A stretch of 50,517 nucleotides of DNA, taken from positions 1-50,517 of the forward strand of contig QHXI01000061.1 in the NCBI GenBank assembly GCA_003222895.1, read 5' to 3'. This stretch comes from Acidobacteriota bacterium. GTDB taxonomy: Bacteria; Acidobacteriota; Blastocatellia; Pyrinomonadales; Pyrinomonadaceae. Shown here in pieces: positions 41,117 to 50,400 of this stretch. Under the pieces are notes generated by a model. It searched no databases. It saw only the letters and a program-made list of their open reading frames with translations, and was not told the origin of the DNA. The position numbers were made by a program, and so were the translations under genes. Each line of letters begins with the position of its first letter. The stretch's first letter is position 1.

Positions 41117-42688
41117 TCAATACGCATCCTCGCCGCGCCACATGACCGGCAGCGTCTGCAAAATGATCTTGATGTCGAGCAACACCGACCAGTTTTCTAT
41201 GTAGTACAAATCCATTCGCACCATTTCATCAAACGGCAGTCGATTGCGACCCGATACTTGCCACAGACCCGTGATGCCCGGCTTCATGTCCAGCCGCTTG
41301 CGATGCCAAAGCTGATAATTTTCAACCTCATAAGGAATCGGCGGCCGTGGGCCAACGATGCTCATGTCACCACGCAGCACGTTGAATAGCTGCGGCAGCT
41401 CGTCGAGACTCGTCTTCCGCAAAATTCTCCCGAGTCGCGTGATCCGTTCATCCGTGGGCAGCTTGAAAACCGGACGGTTGTCATCGCCTAAATTTGAATC
41501 AGGCCGCCCATTGATATACGCGCGCTGGTACTCGCGATGCGGACGATCGTCGACGCCCGGATGCATCGTGCGAAATTTGAAGAAGAGAAAGATCCGGCCA
41601 TCCATGCCGACGCGTTCCTGTTTGTAGAACACAGGGCCACGCGAATCGAACTTGATTAGCAATGCGATCAGCAACCACAACGGCGACAGCAATCCGAGCG
41701 CGAGGATCGCAATCGCGAGATCGAAAGTGCGCTTCACGATTCGGGCGGCGCCGGAGAGTGGCGAGCGAAACAGCGTGACCATTGGCAGCGATCCGACTTG
41801 GTCGATTTCGGTTTTGCTGGGCAAGCAATTCAGCAGCGTCGGCGCGATCCGAAATTCGACACCGCGCCGGCGGCCGGTTTGAATCATCACGTCGAATAAA
41901 GCTTCACCCGGAACATTCGGATCGGAAATGATCACTTCGTTAGCTTTCGATTCTCGAATGGCTTCCGGCAAAGTCTGGAGATCGCCAACGACCGGAACGC
42001 CTTCGAACGTCGCTACCGGCGAAACCGCGGGCCCGGTTTCGACGATGCCGATCACGCGATAACCGAGTTCGGGCCGCGCGCGCATCTCGTTTATGAACAG
42101 CGCGGCTTCCGGTCCGCGGCCGACTATAAGGGTTGGAATCAGATTGATCCCGCGCCGCCGCATTAGGATCTGACCGCTACGAAATAACATCCTCAGGGCG
42201 CCGATGCTCGCCACCACAAGCAAAAAATCGACGAGAAAAATTCCGCGCGAGTACGAGAAGGTGCGATACGCCACACCGCCGCGATACATGAAGGTCGCGG
42301 CCACGATCAACAACGATCCAATTGCGGCGGCTTTGAAGACGCGCGCCAGATCGTCGACGAACGAAAACTCGCCACGCACTCGATACAGGTCGTAATAGCG
42401 ATTTAGCAGCAGCCGAATTGGAATGACGAGAGGCAGCAGCACCGCATAAGGAGCAAACTCGCGGCTCCAGTTCAACCTGCCGCTGGCGGTGCGTTGAACG
42501 ATCGAGTTGTAATGGCGGACGTAGAACGCGGCCAGAAACGAAAGCGACGTCAAAGCGATGTCCGCAACCATAAGCGAACTCTTCACCAACGGCACGACCC
42601 AGCGCGGCGCGCGCGCGGCAACGCGGACGGCGCGCGGGGTGGTGATTTCCTGGACGAGCGATTCAGCCTTCATCGGAATCAGCGCCAT
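41117..42688 (-). CDS. Polyprenyl-phosphate sugar-1-phosphate transferase (WbaP/WcaJ-like)
   Basis: A 523-residue inner-membrane protein that starts a surface polysaccharide by moving a sugar phosphate to undecaprenyl phosphate. The N-terminal part has four to five membrane helices (VADIALTSLSFLAAFYV, AAIGSLLIVAATFMY), then a CoA-binding-like domain (PTLIVGRGPEAALFINEM). The C-terminal ~200 residues are the catalytic domain: RTFDLAIAILALGLLSPLW, then FYKQERVGMDGRIFLFFKFR and LRKTSLDELPQLFNVLRGDM with SIVGPRPP, ending KPGITGLWQVSGRN. The sugar cannot be told. A nearby damaged ligase gene (35991-37660) may belong to the same pathway. Confidence 0.93.
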   Translation of the reverse strand: MALIPMKAESLVQEITTPRAVRVAARAPRWVVPLVKSSLMVADIALTSLSFLAAFYVRHYNSIVQRTASGRLNWSREFAPYAVLLPLVIPIRLLLNRYYDLYRVRGEFSFVDDLARVFKAAAIGSLLIVAATFMYRGGVAYRTFSYSRGIFLVDFLLVVASIGALRMLFRSGQILMRRRGINLIPTLIVGRGPEAALFINEMRARPELGYRVIGIVETGPAVSPVATFEGVPVVGDLQTLPEAIRESKANEVIISDPNVPGEALFDVMIQTGRRRGVEFRIAPTLLNCLPSKTEIDQVGSLPMVTLFRSPLSGAARIVKRTFDLAIAILALGLLSPLWLLIALLIKFDSRGPVFYKQERVGMDGRIFLFFKFRTMHPGVDDRPHREYQRAYINGRPDSNLGDDNRPVFKLPTDERITRLGRILRKTSLDELPQLFNVLRGDMSIVGPRPPIPYEVENYQLWHRKRLDMKPGITGLWQVSGRNRLPFDEMVRMDLYYIENWSVLLDIKIILQTLPVMWRGEDAY

Positions 42689-42752
42689 GATCGGCTTGCT
42701 CGGACGAATTAATCAAGTGCCTATCATATGACATGTACTTTACCCTCGTTGT

Positions 42753-43778
42753 CTAAAAGATCTGATCGAGTATGAGTCCGGCTAACTGAACTTTTACGCG
42801 CGTAGAATGTCTCGGATCGCGTGAGGACTTCTTTTGAACCGCGATCTGCTTCACCCTGGCGTCAGAATCGATCTTTTGCAGCCGCCCTTCCTGCACCAAC
42901 TCTTCATCGATCGCGGCCCACTTGCCGGCGTAGACGCTCGCGGCGGGGACGCCCAACACAGCGGCTTCGCGATTCATCGTGCCGCCGGCGCTGATCACCA
43001 GATCGGCGGCGGCAATTAAGTTCGATCCGTCGAGAGCTTCGCGCGGCATGATCATGTTCTGCAACTTGCGCGATCCCAGTTCATCGCGCTGCGCGTCCGA
43101 GCGTGGCAACAGAATGATCTTGACGTTAGGTTGAGAGTCCAAATGCGCCAGCAACTCAGCGAACAGTTCGTTTTCGAATCGATGATAGAGCGCCTCGCGC
43201 GCGGGGGGACGAGCTACCACGAGCACCTCCTGCTCTGCAACGCCTAGTTTGAGCAACGTTGCCGGGAAGGTTGGATCGGGTTCGAAATCAGAGAGGTAAA
43301 CGTCTTCTTTTATCCCGTCGTAACGCTTCACTTTGCGCAGCGACGCGCCGTACTTGCGCAGCTCTGCGGCCGGAAACGCGCGGGGCACGATCACACGCGA
43401 CGCCAGACGAAACGCGAGATGATTCGCCGGTTGATGTTCGTAGTCCATCATCGTGACGCTCTTAATTCCGAGCACCGCCGCGGCAGCGATTTGCGCGTAC
43501 GAATTGTGACTGACGGCGAGATCGATGCCGCGCCCGCGCGCCCATTTGCGCAGCGCCGCCGCGCGCCCGACGAGATTGCCGGCTTTGCCGGTAATCGATC
43601 CGCCGCCATGCCCGCCAATGACGTGCGGCAACATGCCCGCATTGGCTGCCAGCTCAACTGTCTGCGCGAAATCGCGCGCGGTGAGTTCAACCTGATGACC
43701 GCGTGAAGTGAATTCCGGAATCAGCGCATGAAAGAAAGGAACATGCGGCGAGTTGGCGAGATCGATCCAAATACGCAT
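42753..43778 (-). CDS. DUF354 domain protein (glycosyltransferase-like fold)
   Basis: A 341-residue protein. It starts MRIWIDLANSPHVPFFHALI and has the DUF354 order: GHGGGSITGKAGN, then SHNSYAQIAAAAVLGI and MDYEHQPANHLAFRLA. The second half has AADLVISAGGTMNREAAVLG and AIDEELVQEGRL, which resemble the nucleotide-binding region of GT-B glycosyltransferases. Found beside polysaccharide genes in archaea and bacteria, function unproven. It lies on the same strand as, and upstream of, the sugar-phosphate transferase, with a 64-base gap. Confidence 0.82.
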   Translation of the reverse strand: MRIWIDLANSPHVPFFHALIPEFTSRGHQVELTARDFAQTVELAANAGMLPHVIGGHGGGSITGKAGNLVGRAAALRKWARGRGIDLAVSHNSYAQIAAAAVLGIKSVTMMDYEHQPANHLAFRLASRVIVPRAFPAAELRKYGASLRKVKRYDGIKEDVYLSDFEPDPTFPATLLKLGVAEQEVLVVARPPAREALYHRFENELFAELLAHLDSQPNVKIILLPRSDAQRDELGSRKLQNMIMPREALDGSNLIAAADLVISAGGTMNREAAVLGVPAASVYAGKWAAIDEELVQEGRLQKIDSDARVKQIAVQKKSSRDPRHSTRVKVQLAGLILDQIF

Positions 43779-43803
43779 CGATTATGAATTAGCGAGTTTG
43801 AAA

Positions 43804-43884
43804 TGAGCCACAGATGAACACGGATCTACGCAGATCAGAACTAAGCCATTTCATATCTGTGTCTATCTGTGCTCATCTGTGGCT
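43804..43884. repeat. CACAGATGAACACGGAT-type palindromic filler
   Basis: GAGCCACAGATGAACACGGA on the left faces CTGTGCTCATCTGTGGCT on the right, with an inner AGATCAGAA...TATCTGTGTCTATCTGTG. It fills the spacer between DUF354 and the FAH-family gene. Confidence 0.85.
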
Positions 43885-43888
43885 GGCT

Positions 43889-44750
43889 CTATTCCGCAGC
43901 AACAACCGGATTTCTCAGCGTGCCGAGTTTTTCGATCTTAACTTCAAACACGTCGCCGGGTTTCAGCACCACCGGGGGCTTACGAAAGATTCCCACACCA
44001 TCCGGCGTGCCGCTACAAATCACGTCACCGGGCTCGAGCGTGATGCCCTGCGATAAATACGAAACCAGATAGGCAACCTTGAAAATCATCTTCGAGGTGT
44101 TTGATGACTGCATCACTTCGCCGTTCAGCACGCCCTCGATTTTCAGCGCCTGCACATCCTGAATTTCGTCGCGCGTCGTGATGAATGGACCAAGCGGCGC
44201 AAAAGTGTCGAGCCCCTTGCCCCGAGTCCATTGACCATCGCCGAATTGCAGATCGCGCGCACTGACATCATTGATGAGCGAATATCCGAAGATATACTTG
44301 GGCGCTTCCGATTCGCCGACTCGCTTTGCAGTCCGGCCGATGATTACTGCCAGTTCAGCTTCGTAATCGATCTGCTTGCTGATAGGCGACAACACGATTG
44401 GCTTCTTATGCGCGCTCAAAGCGTTTGTCAGCTTGTTGAAGAGCAGCGGCGCCTTCGGCAGATCCGCTCCGCCTTCGGCAGCGTGCTCGGCATAGTTGCG
44501 TCCGATCGCGAGAATCTTGCTGGGATAAACCGCCGGCAAGAACTCGATCGAATTGATTGAGTAAGCGACAGTTTGAGCCGAGCCTAATTACTTCGATCAT
44601 GCTGTTCGCCCGAAGCAGCCAATCGGCCACGGCTATTCCGGCATTCTTAACGGCGCGCGCAAGTTCCGCGACGCAAACCAGACGATCGCCAATCAGCATT
44701 CCCAATCTCTGCTGATCTGAATCCTTGGTTTTGAATTGGGCCAGTTTCAT
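43889..44750 (-). pseudogene. Fumarylacetoacetate hydrolase-family gene split by a frameshift
   Basis: The N-terminal frame starts at 44750 (MKLAQFKTKDSDQQRLGMLI) and reads VADWLLRANSMIEVIRLGS before turning to nonsense. The C-terminal frame is one base out of phase and starts after a TAA at 44590-44588; it reads SINSIEFLPAVYPSKILAIG and continues with catalytic-domain motifs NYAEHAAEGGADLPK, AELAVIIGRTAKRV and GDVICSGTPDGVG, ending at 43889. Together they make about 286 residues, the normal length for this family (acylpyruvate or 2-keto-3-deoxy acid hydrolases, Mg-dependent). One extra or missing base in about 44560-44587 explains the break. It could be a real pseudogene or an assembly error. 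The internal ATG at 44539 would give a truncated protein. Confidence 0.75.
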
Positions 44751-44947
44751 CTACGCAGCTCCCGGGTTGTTTTTATATCATGACCGGCGGTTTCGATGTA
44801 TGAGGGGAAACAGATTCACTGCGCGCGTCCCGCCGCTCGAGGAAAATCGTGATGAGTTTTTTGGAAGTGACGACGGAAGTCTTACGTTAGCAACCGGACG
44901 GACGCCAAGCGATATAGCAAATGAAATTACGAAGGGCGGGCGAATCG

Positions 44948-47029
44948 CTAATTCGAATCGCCCGGAGCGTTCTGTGCTTGTTCGTTAGAAGCTTTCGGAT
45001 CGTACGGCGTGGCGATGAACTTCTTCGCGACCGACTGCGCATTGTCGTAGTTGCTGCCGGCTTGCACCGCCTTCTGATATTCGTTCACCGCTTGCGGGCG
45101 CATGCCTTTGGCGTCGAAAGCGTTGCCGCGTTTGATGCGCGCCCACGTGTCGATCCATTCAGGTTTGCTGCTGGCCGCATCCAGCGCTGCCTGGAAGTTG
45201 TCGAGCGCGAGTTGCCAGTTTTTCTGTTCCAAGTAAATCAAACCGAGGTTGTAATAGACCCACGCGTTATTTCGATCCAGCTTGAGCGCCGATTCGAGTT
45301 GCTGTTGCGCTTCGGCGTATTGGCCGTCTTTGAAAAGCTCGATGCCGCGACGCGCGACGATCGAAACTTTCAGTTCGTCTGACATCCGCAGAATCTTATC
45401 GTTTGGATCGACTTCCGCGCTGATCGGCTGGCCGTTTGATTCGAAGTCAAAGTCTTCGCTTCGGCCGTCGAGATACAGGATTTTCGTTTGCGAATCGCCT
45501 TCGGAATGCAGAGTTATTTCTATCGGCATGTGCAAGTTGTCAAAGTTTTGGCGCACCGTGCCGCGCGTGCGGAATTTACCGGCGCGCGTGCGAATGATTT
45601 GATAATCGACGCTGAATTCCGGCACCCCCGTGCCTTCGACCCACTGCGCGAAAAAGTAGCGCATGTTCTTGCCGGCGACCTGAGAAGTCAGCCGTTCGAA
45701 ATCGTCGATCGAGGCGCTCTTGTTTCGATACTGCTCGAAGAATTTTTTGAGCAACTGACCAAACTGTTGTTTGCCCATCGTCTCGCGCAGCATGCGATAG
45801 ACCATCGCGCCTTTATAGAAAACGATCGATTGGTACGCAGCTGATTGATCGTCCAGAGCCGCCGGCGCGCGCACAATCGAGGAAGTCTGCTCGAAGGTCA
45901 ACGCGCGTTCCTGTTCTTCACGCTGCGCGGCATCGAGCGGCGCGCCGTCGAGCGTCGATTCGCGTAGCGCGAACGCGCTCCACTCGGCGAGGCCCTGCGA
46001 AATCCACGAATCGTCGAACGATTTTAGTCCGACTGTTTGTCCCCACCATTGATAAGCGACTTCGCGTTGCAGGCGTTCTTCCGATGAAGCTTTCGCGGCA
46101 TCGAAAAGTTTCGAAGACAGGAACAAAATTCCCGGTCCCGAATAGGCCTCCATCGTTTCATCATCGGTCTGGCCGATGATCAGACGCGAGCCGAAGGCCG
46201 GTGCTCCATACTCGTTCGTGTAGAACTCGAGCGCGTGGCCCATCAACTCGCCGTAACTCGTGATGCGATTTTCGCTGCCCGGCTTGACGAAAAACTGCAG
46301 TTCGTACTTGCCCATGCGCAGAGACTTCACGACGTATTGGCCCGCGATGAAGTTTCCGACGAGCACTGGCGTCTTGTTAACAAAATGAAAACGGGTTGTG
46401 CCGTTCTTGGCATCGACCTGCGGCGTCACCGCCTCGTCGCTAATGCCGCCAACCTGTACTCCGGTCGGCACGATCATTGTGATATCCGCGGTCGCGCGAT
46501 CCGCTGCGTAGTCGTGAAACGGAAACCATCGCGACGCGTACATGAGGTATGAACCTTCCGGTCCAACATAGGCCAGACGCTTGTTAGCCAGCGGTCCGCC
46601 TTCAGGTGAAGTCAACGCGCCGCTCCAGCGAATACGAATGGTCGTGGGTTGATTCGGCTGGATCACCTGGCCCAGATCGATCCTTACGTTAGGGCCGAGC
46701 GAGCCGGCGCCGACTGCATCCTGCACAAATCCAGTCAGGGCCTTGCTGTCTTTCTCGACGCTGTCGACGTGCAGCGATCCGTTCAACTCGAAAACAACCG
46801 AACGCGTGGCCTCCAGCGGCACAAACGTGATGTCCGCGCCGGCACGCAACGTGTGTTCGTCCGGATTCAACTGGGCTTCAATGCGATAGTTCTGGATGTC
46901 GTAACGCGATCCGGCCGCAGGCTGTTGGGCCATCGCGCCAAAGGTGATTCCGAGAATCACCGCCAGCGCCGCCGCGCTATTGGAGAGAATTTTCGTAAAC
47001 ATATGGGCGATCGATTTCCTGTTGGACAT
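44948..47029 (-). CDS. Exported M1-peptidase-like protein lacking zinc ligands, with C-terminal TPR
   Basis: A 693-residue protein. A signal peptide is present (AAALAVILGITFGAMAQ). The aminopeptidase N fold is followed by at least two TPRs (AQQQLESALKLDRNNAWVYY, then NLGLIYLEQKNWQLALDNFQ). In active M1 enzymes the zinc motif is HExxH-x18-E. At the aligned place the text is QREVAYQWWGQTVGLKSFDD, so the two His are Arg322 and Tyr326, and the third ligand (position 345) is Gln in SWISQGLAEW. The Glu of HExxH is kept (323). The GAMEN-like exopeptidase motif is TMEAYS. So it probably binds peptides or acts as an adaptor and is not a peptidase. An internal ATG (47002) is an alternative start. Confidence 0.8.
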   Translation of the reverse strand: MSNRKSIAHMFTKILSNSAAALAVILGITFGAMAQQPAAGSRYDIQNYRIEAQLNPDEHTLRAGADITFVPLEATRSVVFELNGSLHVDSVEKDSKALTGFVQDAVGAGSLGPNVRIDLGQVIQPNQPTTIRIRWSGALTSPEGGPLANKRLAYVGPEGSYLMYASRWFPFHDYAADRATADITMIVPTGVQVGGISDEAVTPQVDAKNGTTRFHFVNKTPVLVGNFIAGQYVVKSLRMGKYELQFFVKPGSENRITSYGELMGHALEFYTNEYGAPAFGSRLIIGQTDDETMEAYSGPGILFLSSKLFDAAKASSEERLQREVAYQWWGQTVGLKSFDDSWISQGLAEWSAFALRESTLDGAPLDAAQREEQERALTFEQTSSIVRAPAALDDQSAAYQSIVFYKGAMVYRMLRETMGKQQFGQLLKKFFEQYRNKSASIDDFERLTSQVAGKNMRYFFAQWVEGTGVPEFSVDYQIIRTRAGKFRTRGTVRQNFDNLHMPIEITLHSEGDSQTKILYLDGRSEDFDFESNGQPISAEVDPNDKILRMSDELKVSIVARRGIELFKDGQYAEAQQQLESALKLDRNNAWVYYNLGLIYLEQKNWQLALDNFQAALDAASSKPEWIDTWARIKRGNAFDAKGMRPQAVNEYQKAVQAGSNYDNAQSVAKKFIATPYDPKASNEQAQNAPGDSN

Positions 47030-47232
47030 TATAGTTCGACGTAATCTTGCCAGCCAGCTTCAGAGATAATTGCAGGCGGTCGATGCCGAGAAGCTTCCGT
47101 CTTGCCGGTCGAACCAGGGACACTGAAAGCTTCTTGAACAACCCGTGGGCAACCTTGGGCACGGTCTTGGATGGCTGAGAGACAAGTGCGGTTGGCTGAT
47201 GCTTTGGCGAAAACGCAACCGCCTGCCGCCTC
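47030..47232. other. Gene-free stretch upstream of the M1-like gene
   Basis: Between the M1-like gene and the repeat at 47233 I see no convincing gene, RNA or promoter. Short frames here have no family features. The word CAACCCGTGGGCAACC resembles a repeat word I recall loosely from other bacteria, but I cannot prove that. Confidence 0.3.
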
Positions 47233-47345
47233 GTGTCTGGCTTTGCGGTTTTTCTCTGCGGCTTTGCGCCTCGGCGTGAACTCTGCTGCGCGGAAGGTCA
47301 TTCACGCAGAGACGCGAAGGCAGCCCTGACCACGCAAAGCCAAAC
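47233..47345. repeat. CACGCAGAGACGCGAAGG-type palindromic filler
   Basis: GGCTTTGCGGTTTTTCTCTG and GGCTTTGCGCCTCGGCGTGAA on the left face TTCACGCAGAGACGCGAAGG and ACGCAAAGCC on the right. It lies upstream of the first M16 gene. From 47346 to 47488 I see only the 5' region of that gene. Confidence 0.8.
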
Positions 47346-47488
47346 TGAGATACTACCGGCCTCCCGCCTTGACACCCTCGAATCATCTGAATACAGTCAC
47401 TTCGCTTCAGTCCCTGGACCGCTGAAACGGTTGTTGAAAACCGTCCCGTCGGCACACAGCCAGATTAGATTCCAAAAGGAGTTTTCTT

Positions 47489-48853
47489 ATGAAATTTCAA
47501 CTAAAGTTTGTCGGGCTCATCTTTATACTGGCGTTCGCGGCGGTCACATTCGCGCAAAGCCGTAATCCTCACGTCGATTTGAAAGAGACGCGACTCGCGA
47601 ACGGCCTGCGCGTGATCACGGTTGAGGATCACAACGCGCCGGTCATCGCCGTGAATGTCAGCTATAACGTCGGTTCGCGTAACGAAAAGCCGGGCCGCAC
47701 CGGTTTCGCGCACTTGTTCGAGCACATGATGTTTCAGGGTTCTGAGAACGTCGGCAAGTCCGAGCATTTCATCCTGGTCTACAACAATGGCGGCACCATG
47801 AACGGTACTACTAACGAAGACCGCACGAACTATTTCGAGGGGCTGCCGTCGAACCAGCTTGACCTGGCGTTGTTTCTCGAAGCCGATCGGATGCGCAGTC
47901 TCGCTGTCACGCAGGAAAATCTCGACAATCAACGCAACGCAGTTCAGGAAGAGCGCCGCATCGGCTTGGACAACGCTGCCTACGGAAAAAGCGGTGAGAT
48001 GCAACAGTCGCTGATGTACGACAACTTCGCTTACAAGCACGACACGATCGGATCGATGGATGATTTGAACGCGGCGTCAGTCGACGACGTGCGTGCCTTT
48101 TTCAAAATGTACTACGCGCCGAACAATGCGGTGTTGACGCTGGTCGGAGATTTCAAACCGGCGCTCGCGCTCGCGCTGATCAAGAAAAACTTTGAGAGTA
48201 TTCCACGCCAGCCCGACCCGCCGGCGGTTGACATGACTGAGCCGGATCAGAAGGCTGAACGCCGCGCTTCAATCGACGATCCGTGGGCGCGTGCGGCGCG
48301 CATCTCGATCGCGTACAAGACAGTTCCGGGCAACACGGCGGATTTCTATGCGCTGCAAGTGTTGGGCAACGTGCTGGGCGGCGGTGTCAGCTCGCGGCTG
48401 AATCAGAAACTAGTTCGCGAAAAAGAGATGGTGACGAACGCGAACACCTTCGTTCAGGAAATGCGCGGCGTCGGTGGCTTCTACATCATCGCGACTCCGC
48501 GCTCGAACTTCAAAAACGACGCCGTCGAGGCTGCAATTTACGATGAAGTTGCTCGTCTGCAAAAAGAGCCGATCGCCGATTGGGAGTTGCAGAAAGCGAA
48601 GAGCGGCGCGCGCCGTAACTTCGTTAATTCGCTGCAGAGCTCGCTGGGCCGGGCCAACGCGATCGGTCAAGCGGCGGTTTACTACGGCGATCCGAATCTT
48701 ATCAACACGCGCCTCGACAAAGTCATGGCCGTGACGAAGGAAGATGTGCAACGCGTCGCCAACAAGTATCTGGTGCAGACAAACCGCACAGTCGTCATCA
48801 CAATTCCGAAAGCGCCGATGGGTCGCGGAATGGGAATCGGGATGCAGCAGTAG
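47489..48853 (+). CDS. M16-family zinc peptidase, catalytic subunit
   Basis: A 454-residue protein. AAGGAG before the ATG is strong; a signal peptide is LIFILAFAAVTFAQ. The inverted zinc motif HxxEH is HLFEH at 75-79, with the distal Glu at about 154-155 (AVQEERRIG). The C-terminal half contains the non-catalytic M16 domain (VLGNVLGGGVSSRLNQKL, then ALQVLG and RGVGGFYI). It should cut short peptides in the periplasm. It is followed 35 bases later by a second M16 protein, so the pair probably forms a two-subunit peptidase. Confidence 0.92.
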   Translation: MKFQLKFVGLIFILAFAAVTFAQSRNPHVDLKETRLANGLRVITVEDHNAPVIAVNVSYNVGSRNEKPGRTGFAHLFEHMMFQGSENVGKSEHFILVYNNGGTMNGTTNEDRTNYFEGLPSNQLDLALFLEADRMRSLAVTQENLDNQRNAVQEERRIGLDNAAYGKSGEMQQSLMYDNFAYKHDTIGSMDDLNAASVDDVRAFFKMYYAPNNAVLTLVGDFKPALALALIKKNFESIPRQPDPPAVDMTEPDQKAERRASIDDPWARAARISIAYKTVPGNTADFYALQVLGNVLGGGVSSRLNQKLVREKEMVTNANTFVQEMRGVGGFYIIATPRSNFKNDAVEAAIYDEVARLQKEPIADWELQKAKSGARRNFVNSLQSSLGRANAIGQAAVYYGDPNLINTRLDKVMAVTKEDVQRVANKYLVQTNRTVVITIPKAPMGRGMGIGMQQ

Positions 48854-48888
48854 CACGAGCGCGAATGCTCGCTCGAGGGGAATGAATC

Positions 48889-50400
48889 ATGAAGAACATC
48901 AATTCAATTAAGACAAGAATCCTATTCGCAATCATCTGCGTCGTCGCCATCGCATCGGCAGCTTATGCCCAGGGCGGCATGGCCTCACAAACTCCGAGCA
49001 GCACAAAAGGCGCGGTCATCAAAGGCAAAGCGCCGGTGAACAAAAAGCTGCTGCCGGTGAAACTTCCGAAGGCCCAGGAAGCAACGCTGAAGAACGGCTT
49101 GCACGTGGTGTTGTTGGAAAGCAATCACAGCCTGCCGATTTTTTCGATGGAGATGGTCGTGATGAGCGGCGGTCTTTCTGATCCGGCGGACATGCACGGA
49201 TTGGCGAGCACGACTGCGAGCCTTCTGCGCGAAGGAACGGCCAAACACAAAAGCCGCGAACTGGCCGAGGCGTTGGACACGATCGGCGCCACGCTGAATG
49301 CTAACTCAGGCGTGGCTTCGCCGACCACGAACATTCAGATGGCCGGACTGAGTGACAATCTCGATCAAATACTCGATCTGTTCGCGGAAGTAATTCGCAC
49401 GCCGACGTATCCAACTGAAGAAGTCGAGCGCTTCAAATCGCGGATCTTAGCGCAACAACCTTTGCTGCGCAGCCAGCCGGGATTTCTCGCGCAAGAAAGA
49501 TTCAATCAGGCAATTTACGGGACGCACCCGGCTGCCTTGATCGTCGCGCCCCCTGATTCGCTCAAGAAGATCACCGCGGCGGACCTGACGCGCTTTCACG
49601 ATCAGAACTACGTGCCGAATAACGCGACGTTGTTTATTACCGGTGACGTGAAGTTGAAAGAGTTAATGCCAAGGCTCGAGCGCGTTTTCGGCGATTGGAA
49701 GCCGGGAAGCGTGACCGCGCCGATACTGCCGCCGATTCCGGCGCAAGCCGAGACAAAGATTCACCTGATCAATCGGCCGGCTTCGGTGCAAACCGTTTTC
49801 CAAATCGGCAGCCTGGGGATCGAGCGCACCGATCCTGATTACGTCGCCATGGCGGTGATGAATCGGATTCTCGGCACGGGCCCGTCGTCGCGTTTGTTCC
49901 TGAACATTCGCGAAGCCAAAGGCTATACCTACTCAGTCGGCAGCGGCTTCAGCGCCGGAAAGTATCGCGGCACTTTCAGCGCGAGTTCGCCGGTGCGTAC
50001 TGAAGTAACCGAAGGCACGATTCGCGAATTCATGAACGAGTTCAAGCGTATTCGCGACGAAAAGGTTTCGCCCATCGAACTTGAAAATGCGAAGCACGCG
50101 ATCATCGGCAGCTTTGCGCTGACGCTGGAAAATCCAAACGGATTGCTCGGCAACATCATCACGCAGAAGCTCTACAACCTGCCGGCGAATTACTGGGCCA
50201 CGTACCCGCAGAAAGTCGCAGCGATTACTGCCGATGACGTTCAGCGCGTTGCGCAAAAATACATCGACATCAACCATATGCAGATCGTCGCGGTCGGCGA
50301 TGCGGCCAAGACGCGCGAAGCGCTGGCCAAGTTCGGCAGCGTGACTGAGTACGATGCCGATGGAAAGCCGATGCGCACTGCTTCGGTCGGCGGTCAGTAA
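48889..50400 (+). CDS. M16-family protein, non-catalytic partner subunit
   Basis: A 503-residue protein with a signal peptide (ILFAIICVVAIASAAYA) and a GAGGGG site before the ATG. It has the M16 fold (ATLKNGLHVVLLESNHSLPI; GTGPSSRLFLNIREAKGYTY), but at the HxxEH place it reads GLASTTASLLREGT, with no His. The Arg/Tyr of the C-terminal domain that bind substrate (REAKGYTYSVGSGF) are kept. Such inactive partners hold the substrate for an active M16 subunit, as in mitochondrial processing peptidase. Co-transcribed with the catalytic subunit. Confidence 0.9.
   Translation: MKNINSIKTRILFAIICVVAIASAAYAQGGMASQTPSSTKGAVIKGKAPVNKKLLPVKLPKAQEATLKNGLHVVLLESNHSLPIFSMEMVVMSGGLSDPADMHGLASTTASLLREGTAKHKSRELAEALDTIGATLNANSGVASPTTNIQMAGLSDNLDQILDLFAEVIRTPTYPTEEVERFKSRILAQQPLLRSQPGFLAQERFNQAIYGTHPAALIVAPPDSLKKITAADLTRFHDQNYVPNNATLFITGDVKLKELMPRLERVFGDWKPGSVTAPILPPIPAQAETKIHLINRPASVQTVFQIGSLGIERTDPDYVAMAVMNRILGTGPSSRLFLNIREAKGYTYSVGSGFSAGKYRGTFSASSPVRTEVTEGTIREFMNEFKRIRDEKVSPIELENAKHAIIGSFALTLENPNGLLGNIITQKLYNLPANYWATYPQKVAAITADDVQRVAQKYIDINHMQIVAVGDAAKTREALAKFGSVTEYDADGKPMRTASVGGQ

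Noticed and set aside
44588-44590. Stop-codon readthrough explaining the FAH-family split
   Set aside because: The two halves are in different frames and the stop is TAA, so readthrough cannot join them.
47233-47565. A 110-residue frame upstream of the first M16 gene
   Set aside because: It begins in a palindromic repeat and runs out of frame into the M16 signal peptide; the M16 gene has its own strong ribosome site.
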